This document shows, piece after piece, positions 1 to 7,818 of a stretch of DNA of 64,000 nucleotides. The stretch comes from Pseudofrankia sp. DC12. GTDB taxonomy: Bacteria; Actinomycetota; Actinomycetes; Frankiales; Frankiaceae. Numbering within the stretch: the stretch's first letter is position 1; each line of letters starts with the position of its first letter. Below the pieces are notes generated by a model. The model worked only from the letters and a program-made list of their open reading frames with translations. It had not been told where the DNA came from and made no database searches. The position numbers and the translations under genes are program-made. Location: NCBI RefSeq assembly GCF_000966285.1, contig NZ_KQ031391.1, positions 3,073,208 to 3,137,207 on the forward strand. The letters are read 5' to 3'.

Positions 1-288
1 GTCGCGCCCGAACACCGACGCGACGATGACCGAGCTCCACCCGACGACGATCAGAGCGAGGACCGCGAACCCGACGCCACCGGGCAGACCCACGCCGAAG
101 GTCAGGACCAGGCAGACCAGCAGCCCGACCGGCACCGATTTGGCGAGCGAACGTGGCAGCACCCGGCCGAGCCGGTCCCGGCGGACCAGGGCCTGATGCT
201 CGCGGCCGCGTCGATACTCCGAATAGAGGTAGGAACCCGGCTGCCCGGTCCTGGTGTTCGTCGTAGCCGGCCTGGTGATCGTCGCCAT
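1..288 (-). CDS. Membrane protein, N-terminal part (cut by window edge)
   Basis: The first 96 residues of a minus-strand gene run off the left edge. The ATG is at 288 and the frame stays open to base 1. Residues 1-50 are hydrophilic and basic, with a run of Arg and Tyr residues near 22-45. They are followed by two hydrophobic stretches, about residues 52-70 and 73-90, that read as membrane helices joined by a short Gly/Pro turn. No signal peptide or catalytic motif is visible in this part. I do not recognise the family. No strong ribosome binding site precedes the ATG. Confidence 0.6.
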   Translation of the reverse strand, partial: MATITRPATTNTRTGQPGSYLYSEYRRGREHQALVRRDRLGRVLPRSLAKSVPVGLLVCLVLTFGVGLPGGVGFAVLALIVVGWSSVIVASVFGRD

Positions 289-436
289 CGTGCCCACCGT
301 GGTTCGCAGGGTTGTCGGGGCTCGGTACTGGGGCCCATGAGGTCTTCCGGCCTGGCGCGAATGGCGGTTGGGCGCGCCACGTGGCCAGGGTGGGGACATG
401 CGGTGCGCGGGATCTCTGCTCGCTGAATCCCTGCCC

Positions 437-500
437 GCAGCGTTCCCGGTGAGCAGTGTTCCGAGTGAGCAGCGTTCCCAGTGAGCAGTGTTCCCATTTG
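437..500. repeat. 16-bp tandem repeat, four units
   Basis: Four head-to-tail units of the form GCAGYGTTCCCAGTGA lie at 437-452, 453-468, 469-484 and 485-500. The units alternate C and T at position 5, and the last decays at its 3' end. It sits between two divergently transcribed genes. No function can be read from it. Confidence 0.75.
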
Positions 501-741
501 TGGTCTCTGTTGCGACTGAGCGTAGCAGCGGCCGGCGGACGTCGATGGCCGAACCAGACCCTCGGGGCCGCGACCTGCCGACCCGGCCGCCTGCCGGCGG
601 GGCCGGCCGCCCGCCCGGTCGCGGCTAGGTCGATGATCCCTCAAACAGGATGGCCTGCCCACCCGGATGAACCGAATCGCGGCGAAGGGCGCCGGACAAC
701 TCGTGCCGGTCGCAGCGGGCCGTGGAGCGATCGTCCCCAAC

Positions 742-756
742 GGGCGCGGAGCGCCC
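742..756. repeat. GGGCGC-GGA-GCGCCC palindrome, copy 1
   Basis: A 6-bp perfect stem with a 3-nt loop. It is the first of nine copies in the window and is preceded by CCCCAAC, comparable to the GGCCGGAAC preceding the copy at 30756. Confidence 0.7.
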
Positions 757-782
757 GCCGGACGCTCCGTCTCGGGGTCCCT

Positions 783-866
783 GCCGGATCGACGGCAGGG
801 TTCCTACCGGATCGACGGAGTGGATCTGGGTGGTCGGCGATCGGGGAGGTCCGGGGCGCGGGGCGC
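783..866. repeat. Dispersed intergenic repeat, copy A
   Basis: The block carries two CCGGATCGACGG motifs around GCAGGGTTCCTAC, then a GGTCGGCGATCGGGGAGGTCC segment. Read on the minus strand, it matches 30771-30851 closely. The same hairpin element flanks both copies, so the two appear to be one repeat family in opposite orientation. Confidence 0.65.
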
Positions 867-1032
867 CCTCCCCGCGCTTGTTGCCGCATGACGTGGAAGT
901 CTGGGGTGGGAGCGGTCAGGGGTTGGGATCCTGGCCGGGTCGGGCGGGTGGCACGGGACACTTCGAGGCCCAAGTTACCGATGGGTACGAGTAGGCTACG
1001 CCCCGTTCGCGGAGCATAGGAGGACCAGACTG

Positions 1033-3294
1033 ATGGCGCTGAGGATCGCGATCGGTGGGGCGATCACCTTGATCGCCCTGGCGATTGCCGGAAGGCGATT
1101 CTTCTGGCTGTTCAGGCTGATCCAGACCGGACAGCCAGCAGAAGGGCGTCTGGACGACATCCCGACCCGGATCTGGAGTGAGATCAGCGAGGTCGGCGGT
1201 CAGCGCAAGCTGCTGAAGTGGTCGGTGCCCGGCCTCGCGCACGCGTTCACGTTCTGGGGCTTCACCGTCCTGATGCTCACGATCATCGAGGCCTTCGGAG
1301 GCCTCTTTGACGACGACTTCCACATCCCCGGCTTCGGGCACTGGGCGTGGATCGGGTTCATCGAGGACTTCTTCGCCGTCGCGGTACTCGCCGGCCTGGC
1401 CACGTTCACGGCCATCCGGATCAGGAAGGCGCCCGCCCGCCTCGAGCGCCAGTCACGGTTCTACGGCTCGCACACCGGGCCGGCCTGGATGATCCTTGGC
1501 ATGATCACGGCGGTCATCGTGACCCTGCTGATCTACCGCGGCGCCCAGTGGAACACGGGCAACCTGCCGCAGGGCAAGACCAAGTGGGCCTTCGCGTCCT
1601 ACGTCGTCAGCCGGGTCTTCTCGCCGCTCGGCCACACCGCGAACGAGGCCATCGAGACCACGTTCCTGCTGATCAACCTCGCGATCATCATGGGCTTCCT
1701 GGTGCTCGTCGCGTACTCGAAGCACCTGCACATCTTCCTGGCCCCGGTCAACGTCGTCCTCAAGCGGGAGCCGAAGGCGCTCGGCGCGCTCGGCACGACG
1801 CCGGACATCGAGACGCTGATGGAGCAGGACGAGCCGATCATCGGCGCGGGGAAGGTCGAGGACTTCTCCTGGAAGGCGATGCTCGACTTCTCCACCTGCA
1901 CCGAATGCGGCCGCTGCCAGAGCCAGTGCCCCGCGTGGAACACCGGGAAGCCGCTCTCGCCGAAACTGATCATCATGGACCTGCGCGACCACCTGTTCGC
2001 GAAGGCGCCATACCTGCTCGGTGGCACCGACGCGGAATCGCGTGACGCCGCCTGGGACGCCGCGGCCGCCAAGGCCCACGAGGGCCACGACCACGCGCCG
2101 GGCGAGGGCCACGAGCACCCCGAGCACGAGGTCCACGGCGTTCCCGAGTCGGGTTTCGCCCGGGTCTCGGAGCCTGGCAAGGCGCAGGCCGAGCGGCCGC
2201 TGGTCGGCACCGCCGAAGAGGGCGGCGTCATCGACCCGGACGTACTGTGGTCGTGCACGAACTGCGGCGCCTGCGTCGAGCAGTGCCCGGTGGACATCGA
2301 GCACGTCGACCACATCGTCGACATGCGGCGCTACCAGGTGATGATCGAGTCCGCGTTCCCGTCGGAGGCCGGCGTCATGCTGCGCAACCTGGAGAACAAC
2401 GGCAACCCGTGGGGCGTCTCCCCGCGCAGCCGCACCGAATGGACCGACGGCCTGCCGTTCGAGGTAAAGATCATCGATGCGGGCGAGCAGATTCCCGAGG
2501 ACGTCGAGTACCTGTTCTGGGTCGGCTGCGCCGGCGCCATCGAGGACCGGGCGAAGAAGGTCTCCCGGGCGTTCGCCGAGCTGCTCGACATGGCCGGCGT
2601 GAAGTTCGCGATCCTCGGCTCGCAGGAGTCCTGCACCGGTGACCCGGCTCGCCGCCTGGGCAACGAGTACCTGTTCCAGGAAATGGCGAAGGCCAACATC
2701 GAGCTGCTCAACGAGACCGGCGTCAAGAAGATCGTCGCCACCTGCCCACACTGCTTCAACAGCCTCTCGAAGGAATACTCGGGCCTCGGCGGCAACTACG
2801 AGGTGGTCCACCACACCCAGCTGCTCGGCAAGCTTGTCGAGGAGAAGAAGCTGGTGCCGATCACCCCGATCGAGTCGTCGGTGACCTACCACGACCCGTG
2901 CTTCCTCGGCCGGCACAACAAGGTCTACACCCCGCCCCGGGAGATCCTGGAAGCCATTCCGGGCCTGCGCGGCCAGGAGATGCACCGGTGCAAGGACCGC
3001 GGCTTCTGCTGCGGCGCCGGCGGCGCGCGGATGTGGATGGAAGAGAAGATCGGCACCCGGATCAACACGAACCGGGTGGAGGAGGCGCTTGGCCTCGACC
3101 CCGACGTCGTCTCGACCGCCTGCCCGTTCTGCATCGTCATGCTGTCCGACGCGGTGACCGAGCAGAAGCTGGCCGGCACGGCGAAGGAGTCCGTCGAGGT
3201 CCTCGACGTCTCCCAGCTCCTCGCCCGTTCCCTGGCCGCCCCGGCAGCGCCCACCCAGGACGCCCCCGGCGCGGAGCCCGCCCCGATGAGCTGA
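1033..3294 (+). CDS. etfD: EtfD-like membrane-bound iron-sulfur oxidoreductase
   Basis: A 753-residue membrane Fe-S reductase of the Rv0338c/EtfD type. In mycobacteria EtfD takes electrons from EtfBA and passes them to the quinone pool during fatty-acid beta-oxidation. About five hydrophobic segments fill residues 1-235. Two 4Fe-4S ferredoxin motifs follow: C289-x2-C292-x2-C295-x3-C299 and C408-x2-C411-x2-C414-x3-C418. The C-terminal half has two heterodisulfide-reductase-type cysteine-rich repeats: C534 with C571/C574, then the C659-C660-G motif with C697/C700. An unusual His-rich insert (seven His between 349 and 368) separates the ferredoxin motifs. A TAGGAGG site about 9 nt upstream supports the ATG. 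A strong hairpin follows the stop. Electron partners EtfA/B are not in the window. Confidence 0.85.
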   Translation: MALRIAIGGAITLIALAIAGRRFFWLFRLIQTGQPAEGRLDDIPTRIWSEISEVGGQRKLLKWSVPGLAHAFTFWGFTVLMLTIIEAFGGLFDDDFHIPGFGHWAWIGFIEDFFAVAVLAGLATFTAIRIRKAPARLERQSRFYGSHTGPAWMILGMITAVIVTLLIYRGAQWNTGNLPQGKTKWAFASYVVSRVFSPLGHTANEAIETTFLLINLAIIMGFLVLVAYSKHLHIFLAPVNVVLKREPKALGALGTTPDIETLMEQDEPIIGAGKVEDFSWKAMLDFSTCTECGRCQSQCPAWNTGKPLSPKLIIMDLRDHLFAKAPYLLGGTDAESRDAAWDAAAAKAHEGHDHAPGEGHEHPEHEVHGVPESGFARVSEPGKAQAERPLVGTAEEGGVIDPDVLWSCTNCGACVEQCPVDIEHVDHIVDMRRYQVMIESAFPSEAGVMLRNLENNGNPWGVSPRSRTEWTDGLPFEVKIIDAGEQIPEDVEYLFWVGCAGAIEDRAKKVSRAFAELLDMAGVKFAILGSQESCTGDPARRLGNEYLFQEMAKANIELLNETGVKKIVATCPHCFNSLSKEYSGLGGNYEVVHHTQLLGKLVEEKKLVPITPIESSVTYHDPCFLGRHNKVYTPPREILEAIPGLRGQEMHRCKDRGFCCGAGGARMWMEEKIGTRINTNRVEEALGLDPDVVSTACPFCIVMLSDAVTEQKLAGTAKESVEVLDVSQLLARSLAAPAAPTQDAPGAEPAPMS

Positions 3295-3311
3295 TCAGGG
3301 CCGGCAGGCAG

Positions 3312-3338
3312 GCTCGGGCCAGTCCGGCTGGCCCGAGC
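3312..3338 (+). terminator. Hairpin terminator after etfD-like gene
   Basis: GCTCGGGCCAG (3312-3322) pairs perfectly with CTGGCCCGAGC (3328-3338) around a 5-nt loop, 17 nt past the stop codon. There is no T-tract, as is common in GC-rich actinobacteria. Confidence 0.7.
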
Positions 3339-3339
3339 T

Positions 3340-3453
3340 CGCGGCCCTGGGCCAGCTTGGGCCGGGCAGGCCCGCGACAAGGGAGGCCGTCGACCTGCCC
3401 TGTCCTATCCCGGTTCCGGTCACGATCGCGACCTTGCCCGCCAGACGCCCCGT
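3340..3453 (-). pseudogene. Remnant of a short-chain dehydrogenase N-terminus
   Basis: Minus-strand translation gives LAGKVAIVTGTGIGQGRSTA, closely resembling the first beta strand and TGxxxGxG nucleotide-binding loop of classical SDRs. The resemblance stops after about 25 residues. There is no NNAG, catalytic Ser or YxxxK, and a stop lies at 3295-3297. No credible start precedes it: the frame runs on into the antisense of the toxin-antitoxin pair. I read it as a decayed or truncated gene end. A chance match is possible. Confidence 0.4.
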
Positions 3454-3530
3454 GATCGCCCCTTCGCCGACCGCGGCGACCGCCAGCTCTGCGGCCCTTG
3501 ATGCCCGACCTCCAGGTAGCGCCGCCCGGG

Positions 3531-3896
3531 TCAGCGCCGAAGGAAGAGCACCGCGTCCGGCCCGAGGTGCATGGGCTCGACGAGGAGTTTTTCCAGCGCC
3601 TGGCCGACCGCGCCGATGAAGCGGGCGTCCAGAGGAAAGATCTTCGTCGAGACGAGGACGAGACCGGCGTGGGAGCGGCCTGCCGCGCGATATTGGGCGT
3701 CCAGGCGGACGAAGTCCTTGACGTTCAGAGTGACGAGCGCGCGACCCTCGAGGGTCGCGGCGGCCAGAATCTCGTCGTGGGGCAGACCGAGGAGCACTGG
3801 CTCCAGCACGACGCAGCGGACGTCGTAGCCGAGATCGGTGAGCTGCCTGCCTATCCGCTGGTTGAGCATCTCGTCCAGCAGCAGCGGCCGGCTCAC
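3531..3896 (-). CDS. DUF5615 PIN-like toxin of a type II TA pair
   Basis: A 121-residue protein resembling the DUF5615 (Mut7-C/PIN-like) family. Visible landmarks are the N-terminal LLLDEMLNQRIG strand-helix with an acidic D-E pair, the PHDEILAAA helix near 40-50, and the ALVTLNVKDF strand carrying the conserved LVT..xDF signature. These acidic residues are the expected metal ligands of a PIN-fold RNase. The start is GTG at 3896, overlapping the stop of the upstream gene by 4 bases (GTGA), so translation is probably coupled. With that partner it makes a classic antitoxin-first pair. RNase activity is inferred from the fold. Confidence 0.65.
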   Translation of the reverse strand: MSRPLLLDEMLNQRIGRQLTDLGYDVRCVVLEPVLLGLPHDEILAAATLEGRALVTLNVKDFVRLDAQYRAAGRSHAGLVLVSTKIFPLDARFIGAVGQALEKLLVEPMHLGPDAVLFLRR

Positions 3897-4339
3897 CGTG
3901 CGAACAGTTCCTGCTCGCGCTGAAACGCCCGCTCGGCCGCGAGCTCGACATCGTCGGCGGCCTTGATCTCCGCGTTGACGTCATCCGGATAAGCGGCCCA
4001 GTAGCGCAACGCGGTACGCAGCAACCGCAGCGAGAGTCCGGTGTTGTCACACACCAGGCCCAGAACCTCGTTTTCGTCCAACTCGGGTTCCGCGGCACGA
4101 GCCGACCGCACGGCGCGAACGACCTCCCACACGTCGGGGCCGCCGACCAAGCCCGCGCGGCGGCCCGTAGCGCCGTTGCGGAACACGATCCCGGGGTGCT
4201 CGTGCGTCCGCAGTCCCTCATCGATCAAGAGTTTCCCGGCCGAGGAGAGCGACAAACCTGGGTAAGTCGCCGCAAAGGCCGCGAGTCGTGCAGCAACGGC
4301 CTCGTCAAACCGAACCGGGATCGGATGACGCTTCGCCAT
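3893..4339 (-). CDS. Antitoxin partner of the DUF5615 toxin
   Basis: A 148-residue protein starting at the ATG at 4339. The frame is open further upstream to 4474, but the N-terminus MAKRHPIPVRFDEAVAARL looks like a ribbon-helix-helix type DNA-binding start, and the operator-like palindrome lies just before this ATG. The middle contains a helix-rich region (PDVWEVVRAVRSARAAEPELDENEV), and the C-terminus contains NTGLSLRLLRTALRYWAAYPDDVNAEI, like DUF433 or similar antitoxins that accompany DUF5615 proteins. It overlaps the toxin by 4 bases. Autoregulation is likely but not proven. Confidence 0.6.
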   Translation of the reverse strand: MAKRHPIPVRFDEAVAARLAAFAATYPGLSLSSAGKLLIDEGLRTHEHPGIVFRNGATGRRAGLVGGPDVWEVVRAVRSARAAEPELDENEVLGLVCDNTGLSLRLLRTALRYWAAYPDDVNAEIKAADDVELAAERAFQREQELFAR

Positions 4340-4340
4340 G

Positions 4341-4353
4341 ACTACAACGTAGT
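4341..4353. promoter_or_regulatory. Candidate operator of the toxin-antitoxin operon
   Basis: ACTAC-AAC-GTAGT is a 5-3-5 inverted repeat one base upstream of the antitoxin ATG at 4339. A repressor bound there would cover the start region, as in autoregulated type II systems. The length is short, so chance cannot be excluded. Confidence 0.4.
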
Positions 4354-4565
4354 TGGGTCGAGAAAGCGCGTCCAGCACGATGATGCCCCCCACGCACCTG
4401 TCGACATCGACACTGTTGGCACAGACAGTTTTTCGATATGGGGCGAAGCCGAGCCGGTGCCCTCCACCGCGCACCTGGTTGCGGTGCGACAGTGCCCCAG
4501 CCGCCGAGCCGGGAGGTGCCGGGCTCTGACGGCCGAGGCCGGGCTGGACGTCGCGGAGGGAAGGG

Positions 4566-5291
4566 CTACTGGTTGGCGAGCTTGCCGACGACCTGTCCGG
4601 ACAGGGCGGTCAGGGTGTCGGTGCTGACCTGCGTCAGCGGGTTGACGACGAGGATGACGGACTCGACCCGGCCGCGGAAGATGCTGATCAGGTCGACGTT
4701 CACCTCCACCGTGTCGCCGCTCGCGCTGACGTTGAAGATGATCCTGGTCAGCGCGGTCGCACCGCGCGGGGGCGGCTGGGCGGTCGCGCTGCGCACGGTC
4801 GCGCCGCTCATGCCTCCCGACTTGCTCAGCTCACCCATCACCGCCTGGGCAAGGCAGTCAGGGAAGTCGGCCCGGTGCACGAGGTCGACATGCCTGGTCA
4901 CGGTGTCGGCCGACGCGAACACCCGGGCGCCCGACTCGATCGCGGTGCCGTCGTCGTCACTGAACATGTCGCCATTGGCGTGGGCGGTCGAGGCCGGGCC
5001 AAGGCCGCCGCTGGACAGGTGCATGCACTTCGGGACCGGGTCCTGGAAGGCCGTGCTTTCGGTGGTGTCGGAGTTCGGCTCCGCCTTGTAGCCGTTCGTT
5101 GCGGCTGACCCGCTGGTGAGAACGTACGCGGAGGGGTCCAGCTTCGGCCCCGCGGCCGCGGCGGACGGGGACGAACCGGCGCTGCCGCAGGCGGTCAGCG
5201 CCAGACCCAGCGCGGCGAAACCAGCGGGAACGACAACTCTGAGGAAATGCCGTCCACCACGCAACGAGTGTTTTTTTCCGCCAAAATCCAT
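4566..5291 (-). CDS. Secreted lipoprotein, paralogue 1 of 3
   Basis: A 241-residue lipoprotein of unknown function. From the ATG at 5291 it has a basic n-region, a hydrophobic stretch and a lipobox (ALTAC), so it should be diacylated and anchored outside the membrane. The mature part has two spaced cysteines (PVPKCM and FPDCLAQ), then a beta-rich C-terminal half ending in a helix (DTLTALSGQVVGKLANQ). The same plan recurs in the genes at 6507 and 10151. An in-frame upstream start exists, but a TAGCCT box 7 nt before the ATG favours 5291 and a leaderless mRNA. Confidence 0.75.
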   Translation of the reverse strand: MDFGGKKHSLRGGRHFLRVVVPAGFAALGLALTACGSAGSSPSAAAAGPKLDPSAYVLTSGSAATNGYKAEPNSDTTESTAFQDPVPKCMHLSSGGLGPASTAHANGDMFSDDDGTAIESGARVFASADTVTRHVDLVHRADFPDCLAQAVMGELSKSGGMSGATVRSATAQPPPRGATALTRIIFNVSASGDTVEVNVDLISIFRGRVESVILVVNPLTQVSTDTLTALSGQVVGKLANQ

Positions 5292-5298
5292 GTGGGCA

Positions 5299-5304
5299 AG
5301 GCTA
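5299..5304 (-). promoter_or_regulatory. -10 box of a probable leaderless mRNA
   Basis: TAGCCT on the minus strand ends 7 nt before the ATG at 5291 and matches the actinobacterial TANNNT -10 consensus. Transcription would begin at or next to the start codon. No clear -35 is seen. Confidence 0.45.
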
Positions 5305-5538
5305 GCCGCAGACCACACCTTCCAGCAGCAAAATGTATGTCATCAGAAAGACTTCAATCCTTACCACCACCTTACCAGTTCACGAGTCCCTTACTGATTC
5401 TTTGGGAATCACGATGAAGTGCGGGTGGCATTCGTGTTCTGTTGGCCATCGCCACTCTCGCGGAGGGCAGGGGGCCACGTCCGACGGCCCCGTGGGTGAC
5501 GTGGGCCTCTCAGCCCGGATCACCCCCGCATCGGGGCC

Positions 5539-5544
5539 TATCGT
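5539..5544 (+). promoter_or_regulatory. -10 box before psuG, leaderless
   Basis: TATCGT ends 6 nt before the psuG ATG at 5551. There is no Shine-Dalgarno sequence in the gap, which fits a leaderless transcript. Confidence 0.45.
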
Positions 5545-5550
5545 GCGGAC

Positions 5551-6480
5551 ATGCCGGAGATCGAGGTGTCCGCCGAGGTTCAGGACGCGCTGGCCGCGGG
5601 GCGGGCAGTGGTGGCCTTGGAGTCGACGCTGCTCGCCCACGGGCTGCCGGCCCCGCGCAACAGGGAGTTCGCCGCGGAGCTGGAGCAGCTGGTGCGCGAC
5701 CATGGCGCGGTTCCCGCGACGGTCGCGGTGCTCGACGGGGTGCCGACCGTCGGTCTCGACGAGGCGGCCCGCGAGCGGATCACGGATCCCGCCACGGACA
5801 TCCTCAAGCTGTCGGTGCGCGATCTCGCGCCGGCCACCGCACTCGGCCAGACCGGCGCGACGACCGTCGCGTCGACGGCCTGGCTCGCCGCCCGGGCCGG
5901 AGTCCGGGTGTTCGCGACCGGCGGCCTCGGCGGAGTCCATCGCGGCGGCGACGAGGACAGCGGCGGTTTCAGCTATGACGAGTCGGCGGACCTGCCGACG
6001 CTGGCCACGACCCCGATCACGGTCGTCTGCGCCGGAGTGAAGTCCATCCTCGACGTCGGCGCGACCCTGGAGCGGCTGGAGACACTGGGCGTCACCGTCC
6101 TCGGCTGGCAGACGTCCGACTTTCCCGGCTTCTACCTACCCGGCACGGGCTACCGGCTCGACTGGCGGGTAGAGGACGCGGGCCAGGTCGCCGCGGTGAT
6201 GGCGGCCGCCGACGAGCTCGGCACGCCCGGGGCGGTCATCGTGGCCCATCCGGTCGCCGAGGCCGACGCACTGGACCGTGACCTACACGACCGGGTGCTC
6301 GCCGACGCCCTCGGCGCCGCCCGCCGGGCCGGGCTGCGCGGCAAGGCCGTCACCCCTTTCCTGCTGGCCGCGTTCCACCGCGAGACCGCCGGCGCGAGCC
6401 TCGAGGTCAACCTCGCGGTCGTCCGAGGGAACGCGACCGTGGCGGCAGCCATCGCCACCGCCTACAGCCGCCGCGGGTAG
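5551..6480 (+). CDS. psuG: Pseudouridine-5'-phosphate glycosidase
   Basis: A 309-residue cytosolic enzyme splitting pseudouridine 5'-phosphate into uracil and ribose 5-phosphate (reversible). The whole length matches the PsuG family. ALEST carries Glu24, ILKLSVRDL carries Lys86, and CAGVKSILD carries Lys164, which corresponds to the Schiff-base lysine of E. coli PsuG (assigned from family knowledge). GGLGGVHRG and the YDESADL segment form the metal and phosphate site. The usual partner, the kinase PsuK, is absent next door, so the substrate may come from elsewhere. It converges with the lipoprotein at 6507 with only 26 bases between them. Confidence 0.92.
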   Translation: MPEIEVSAEVQDALAAGRAVVALESTLLAHGLPAPRNREFAAELEQLVRDHGAVPATVAVLDGVPTVGLDEAARERITDPATDILKLSVRDLAPATALGQTGATTVASTAWLAARAGVRVFATGGLGGVHRGGDEDSGGFSYDESADLPTLATTPITVVCAGVKSILDVGATLERLETLGVTVLGWQTSDFPGFYLPGTGYRLDWRVEDAGQVAAVMAAADELGTPGAVIVAHPVAEADALDRDLHDRVLADALGAARRAGLRGKAVTPFLLAAFHRETAGASLEVNLAVVRGNATVAAAIATAYSRRG

Positions 6481-6506
6481 GCAGCGCCCGGTCCTGGCCG
6501 ATCGCC

Positions 6507-7289
6507 TCAGCCGAGCCTGGCCGTCAGCTGCTTGACCGCGACGCTGATCAGGTCCTCGCTTGGCGGGTCGATCGTGCCGACGAGGTGCAGCTGCGCCTCG
6601 ACCTGGCCCGATCCCAGGTAGATCGTGTCGTAGAACAGCTGCATCTGGCCACCTGACGAGCTGCCACCGAGCACGACCACGGAGGTGCGCGCCAGCGCCC
6701 CGGTCGGCAGTGGGGCGCCCCTCGTCACCGCCTCCGGGTCGATCAGCTGGTTGCCGGCCGCCTGCTGTGACGCAATCGCGTCCTTCTGGGTCTGTGAGGT
6801 CACGCAGTCGGTGAAATTCGGGTCACGCAGGAGCCCAGTGTCCCGGTCCAGCTGCCCGGCCGGAACGACCTGCGCGTCGGACCAGAGGGTGATGCCGGTG
6901 GTCTTGTTGACAAGGTGGGTGCTCTCGGCCCGGTCGAGCGACCCGTCGCGCACGGCGGACCCGGTCGCGCCCAGGCAGGAGGCGAGCTTGGCGAGCGGTG
7001 AGGTGCCGCCGCTGGAGTCCGCTCCGCTGCTGGTGGCCGAGAACCCGCTGAACCCGGAGCTCGTGGTCAGCACGAAGTCCTTGGCCTGCGCGGAGACCGA
7101 CGATCCGGCCGCGGCGGAGGCCGGTGCCGCGCTTGCCGAGGCCGGCGCGGTCGAGGTCTCGGGTGTGGGCGTCGGGCTGTCACTCGGGGACTTCGAGCCG
7201 CCGAGCACCCCGCATCCCGCCGCCGCGGCCACGATGGCCGCTGCCCCTAGCGCGATCGCGCACCGTGTCCTGCGTGCCGTCGAGGGCAT
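6507..7289 (-). CDS. Secreted lipoprotein, paralogue 2 of 3
   Basis: A 260-residue lipoprotein of unknown function. The ATG at 7289 is chosen because GGGGAAAGG lies just upstream; a start at 7310 would sit before that site. The signal sequence ends in a lipobox-like AAAAGC. A Ser/Thr/Pro/Ala-rich linker of about 45 residues follows. The globular part shows the family plan: two cysteines (LASCLGATG, FTDCVTS), then ALARTSVVVL, a beta strand pair ending YDTIYLGSGQVEAQLHL, and a C-terminal helix after DPPSEDLISVAVKQL. The YLGSGQVE segment matches FLGAGRVE in paralogue 3. Confidence 0.75.
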   Translation of the reverse strand: MPSTARRTRCAIALGAAAIVAAAAGCGVLGGSKSPSDSPTPTPETSTAPASASAAPASAAAGSSVSAQAKDFVLTTSSGFSGFSATSSGADSSGGTSPLAKLASCLGATGSAVRDGSLDRAESTHLVNKTTGITLWSDAQVVPAGQLDRDTGLLRDPNFTDCVTSQTQKDAIASQQAAGNQLIDPEAVTRGAPLPTGALARTSVVVLGGSSSGGQMQLFYDTIYLGSGQVEAQLHLVGTIDPPSEDLISVAVKQLTARLG

Positions 7290-7818
7290 ATGACCTTTCC
7301 CCATCCCCATCCACCGACCGGGCCAGGCCGGCCGAACCCGTCAGGACCGGCCAATCCAGACCGACTGGTCCCAGTCGAAGCGTAGGGAGCCAGCCGGCCG
7401 CCTTCTTCTCCGGGTGCCCGAACGGCGGGCGCGAGACGGGCGGAGCGGGGCGTTGCCGCGTAACCGCTCATGCGGTCAAGACGGCGCGCCGGAGCCGAAA
7501 GGCACCGCGAGCGCGGGCGCCAACCACCAGAAAGCCGGCCGCACGCAATCCGGGTGCCGTCAAACCTCATAGGTTGCCTTGCGTGCCTACGACGACGGAC
7601 CGGCGCGGAGGGTGCGCGCTCCCGGTGCAGCCAACCACAGGGCGCGATCGCCACGGGTCAGGCACGCGGCGTGGCGCGCGAGCCCGGGCCGCGCGAGCCC
7701 GGGCCGGGTGAGCCCGGGCCGGGTGAGCCCGGGCCGGGTGAGCCCGGGCCGGGTGAGCCCGGGCGAAACCCTGGAGATGTCGTGACGTGCGGGACGCTTT
7801 CGGTGGGGGGTCGTGGGC
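7290..7818. other. Intergenic region with tandem repeat, no gene seen
   Basis: This gap lies between divergent genes. It contains the 15-bp tandem repeat at 7681-7764. Open frames across it encode only low-complexity Arg/Pro/Gly peptides caused by that repeat. Confidence 0.55.
7681..7764. repeat. 15-bp tandem repeat upstream of MMPL gene
   Basis: The unit AGCCCGGGCCGGGTG is present at 7696-7710, 7711-7725, 7726-7740 and 7741-7755. One variant unit precedes them (7681-7695, ending CGCGCG) and one decaying unit follows (7756-7764). Each unit contains the palindrome GCCCGGGC, so the array could fold into stacked hairpins. It lies 55 bases before the MMPL start. Confidence 0.85.

Larger units (their letters stand above)
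289..1032. other. Intergenic region with repeats, no gene seen
   Basis: This 744-base gap separates the divergent genes at 288 and 1033. It holds a four-unit 16-bp tandem repeat (437-500), one GGGCGC-GGA-GCGCCC hairpin (742-756) and one copy of a dispersed repeat (about 783-866). A good Shine-Dalgarno sequence (TAGGAGG, about 1017-1023) precedes the 1033 gene. Open frames here show no family features. Confidence 0.6.

Noticed and set aside
3295-4221. 308-codon minus-strand frame joining the TA region to SDR-like residues
   Set aside because: Overlaps the real TA genes in another frame; only the last 50 codons resemble an SDR, so I list only that part as a remnant.
7681-7764. CRISPR array possibility
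   Set aside because: Units are contiguous without spacers, and no cas gene is present.
7579-7785. 68-codon frame across the 15-bp array (RVSPG repeats)
   Set aside because: A 15-bp unit keeps all frames open and gives pentapeptide repeats by construction; no start signal or family likeness.
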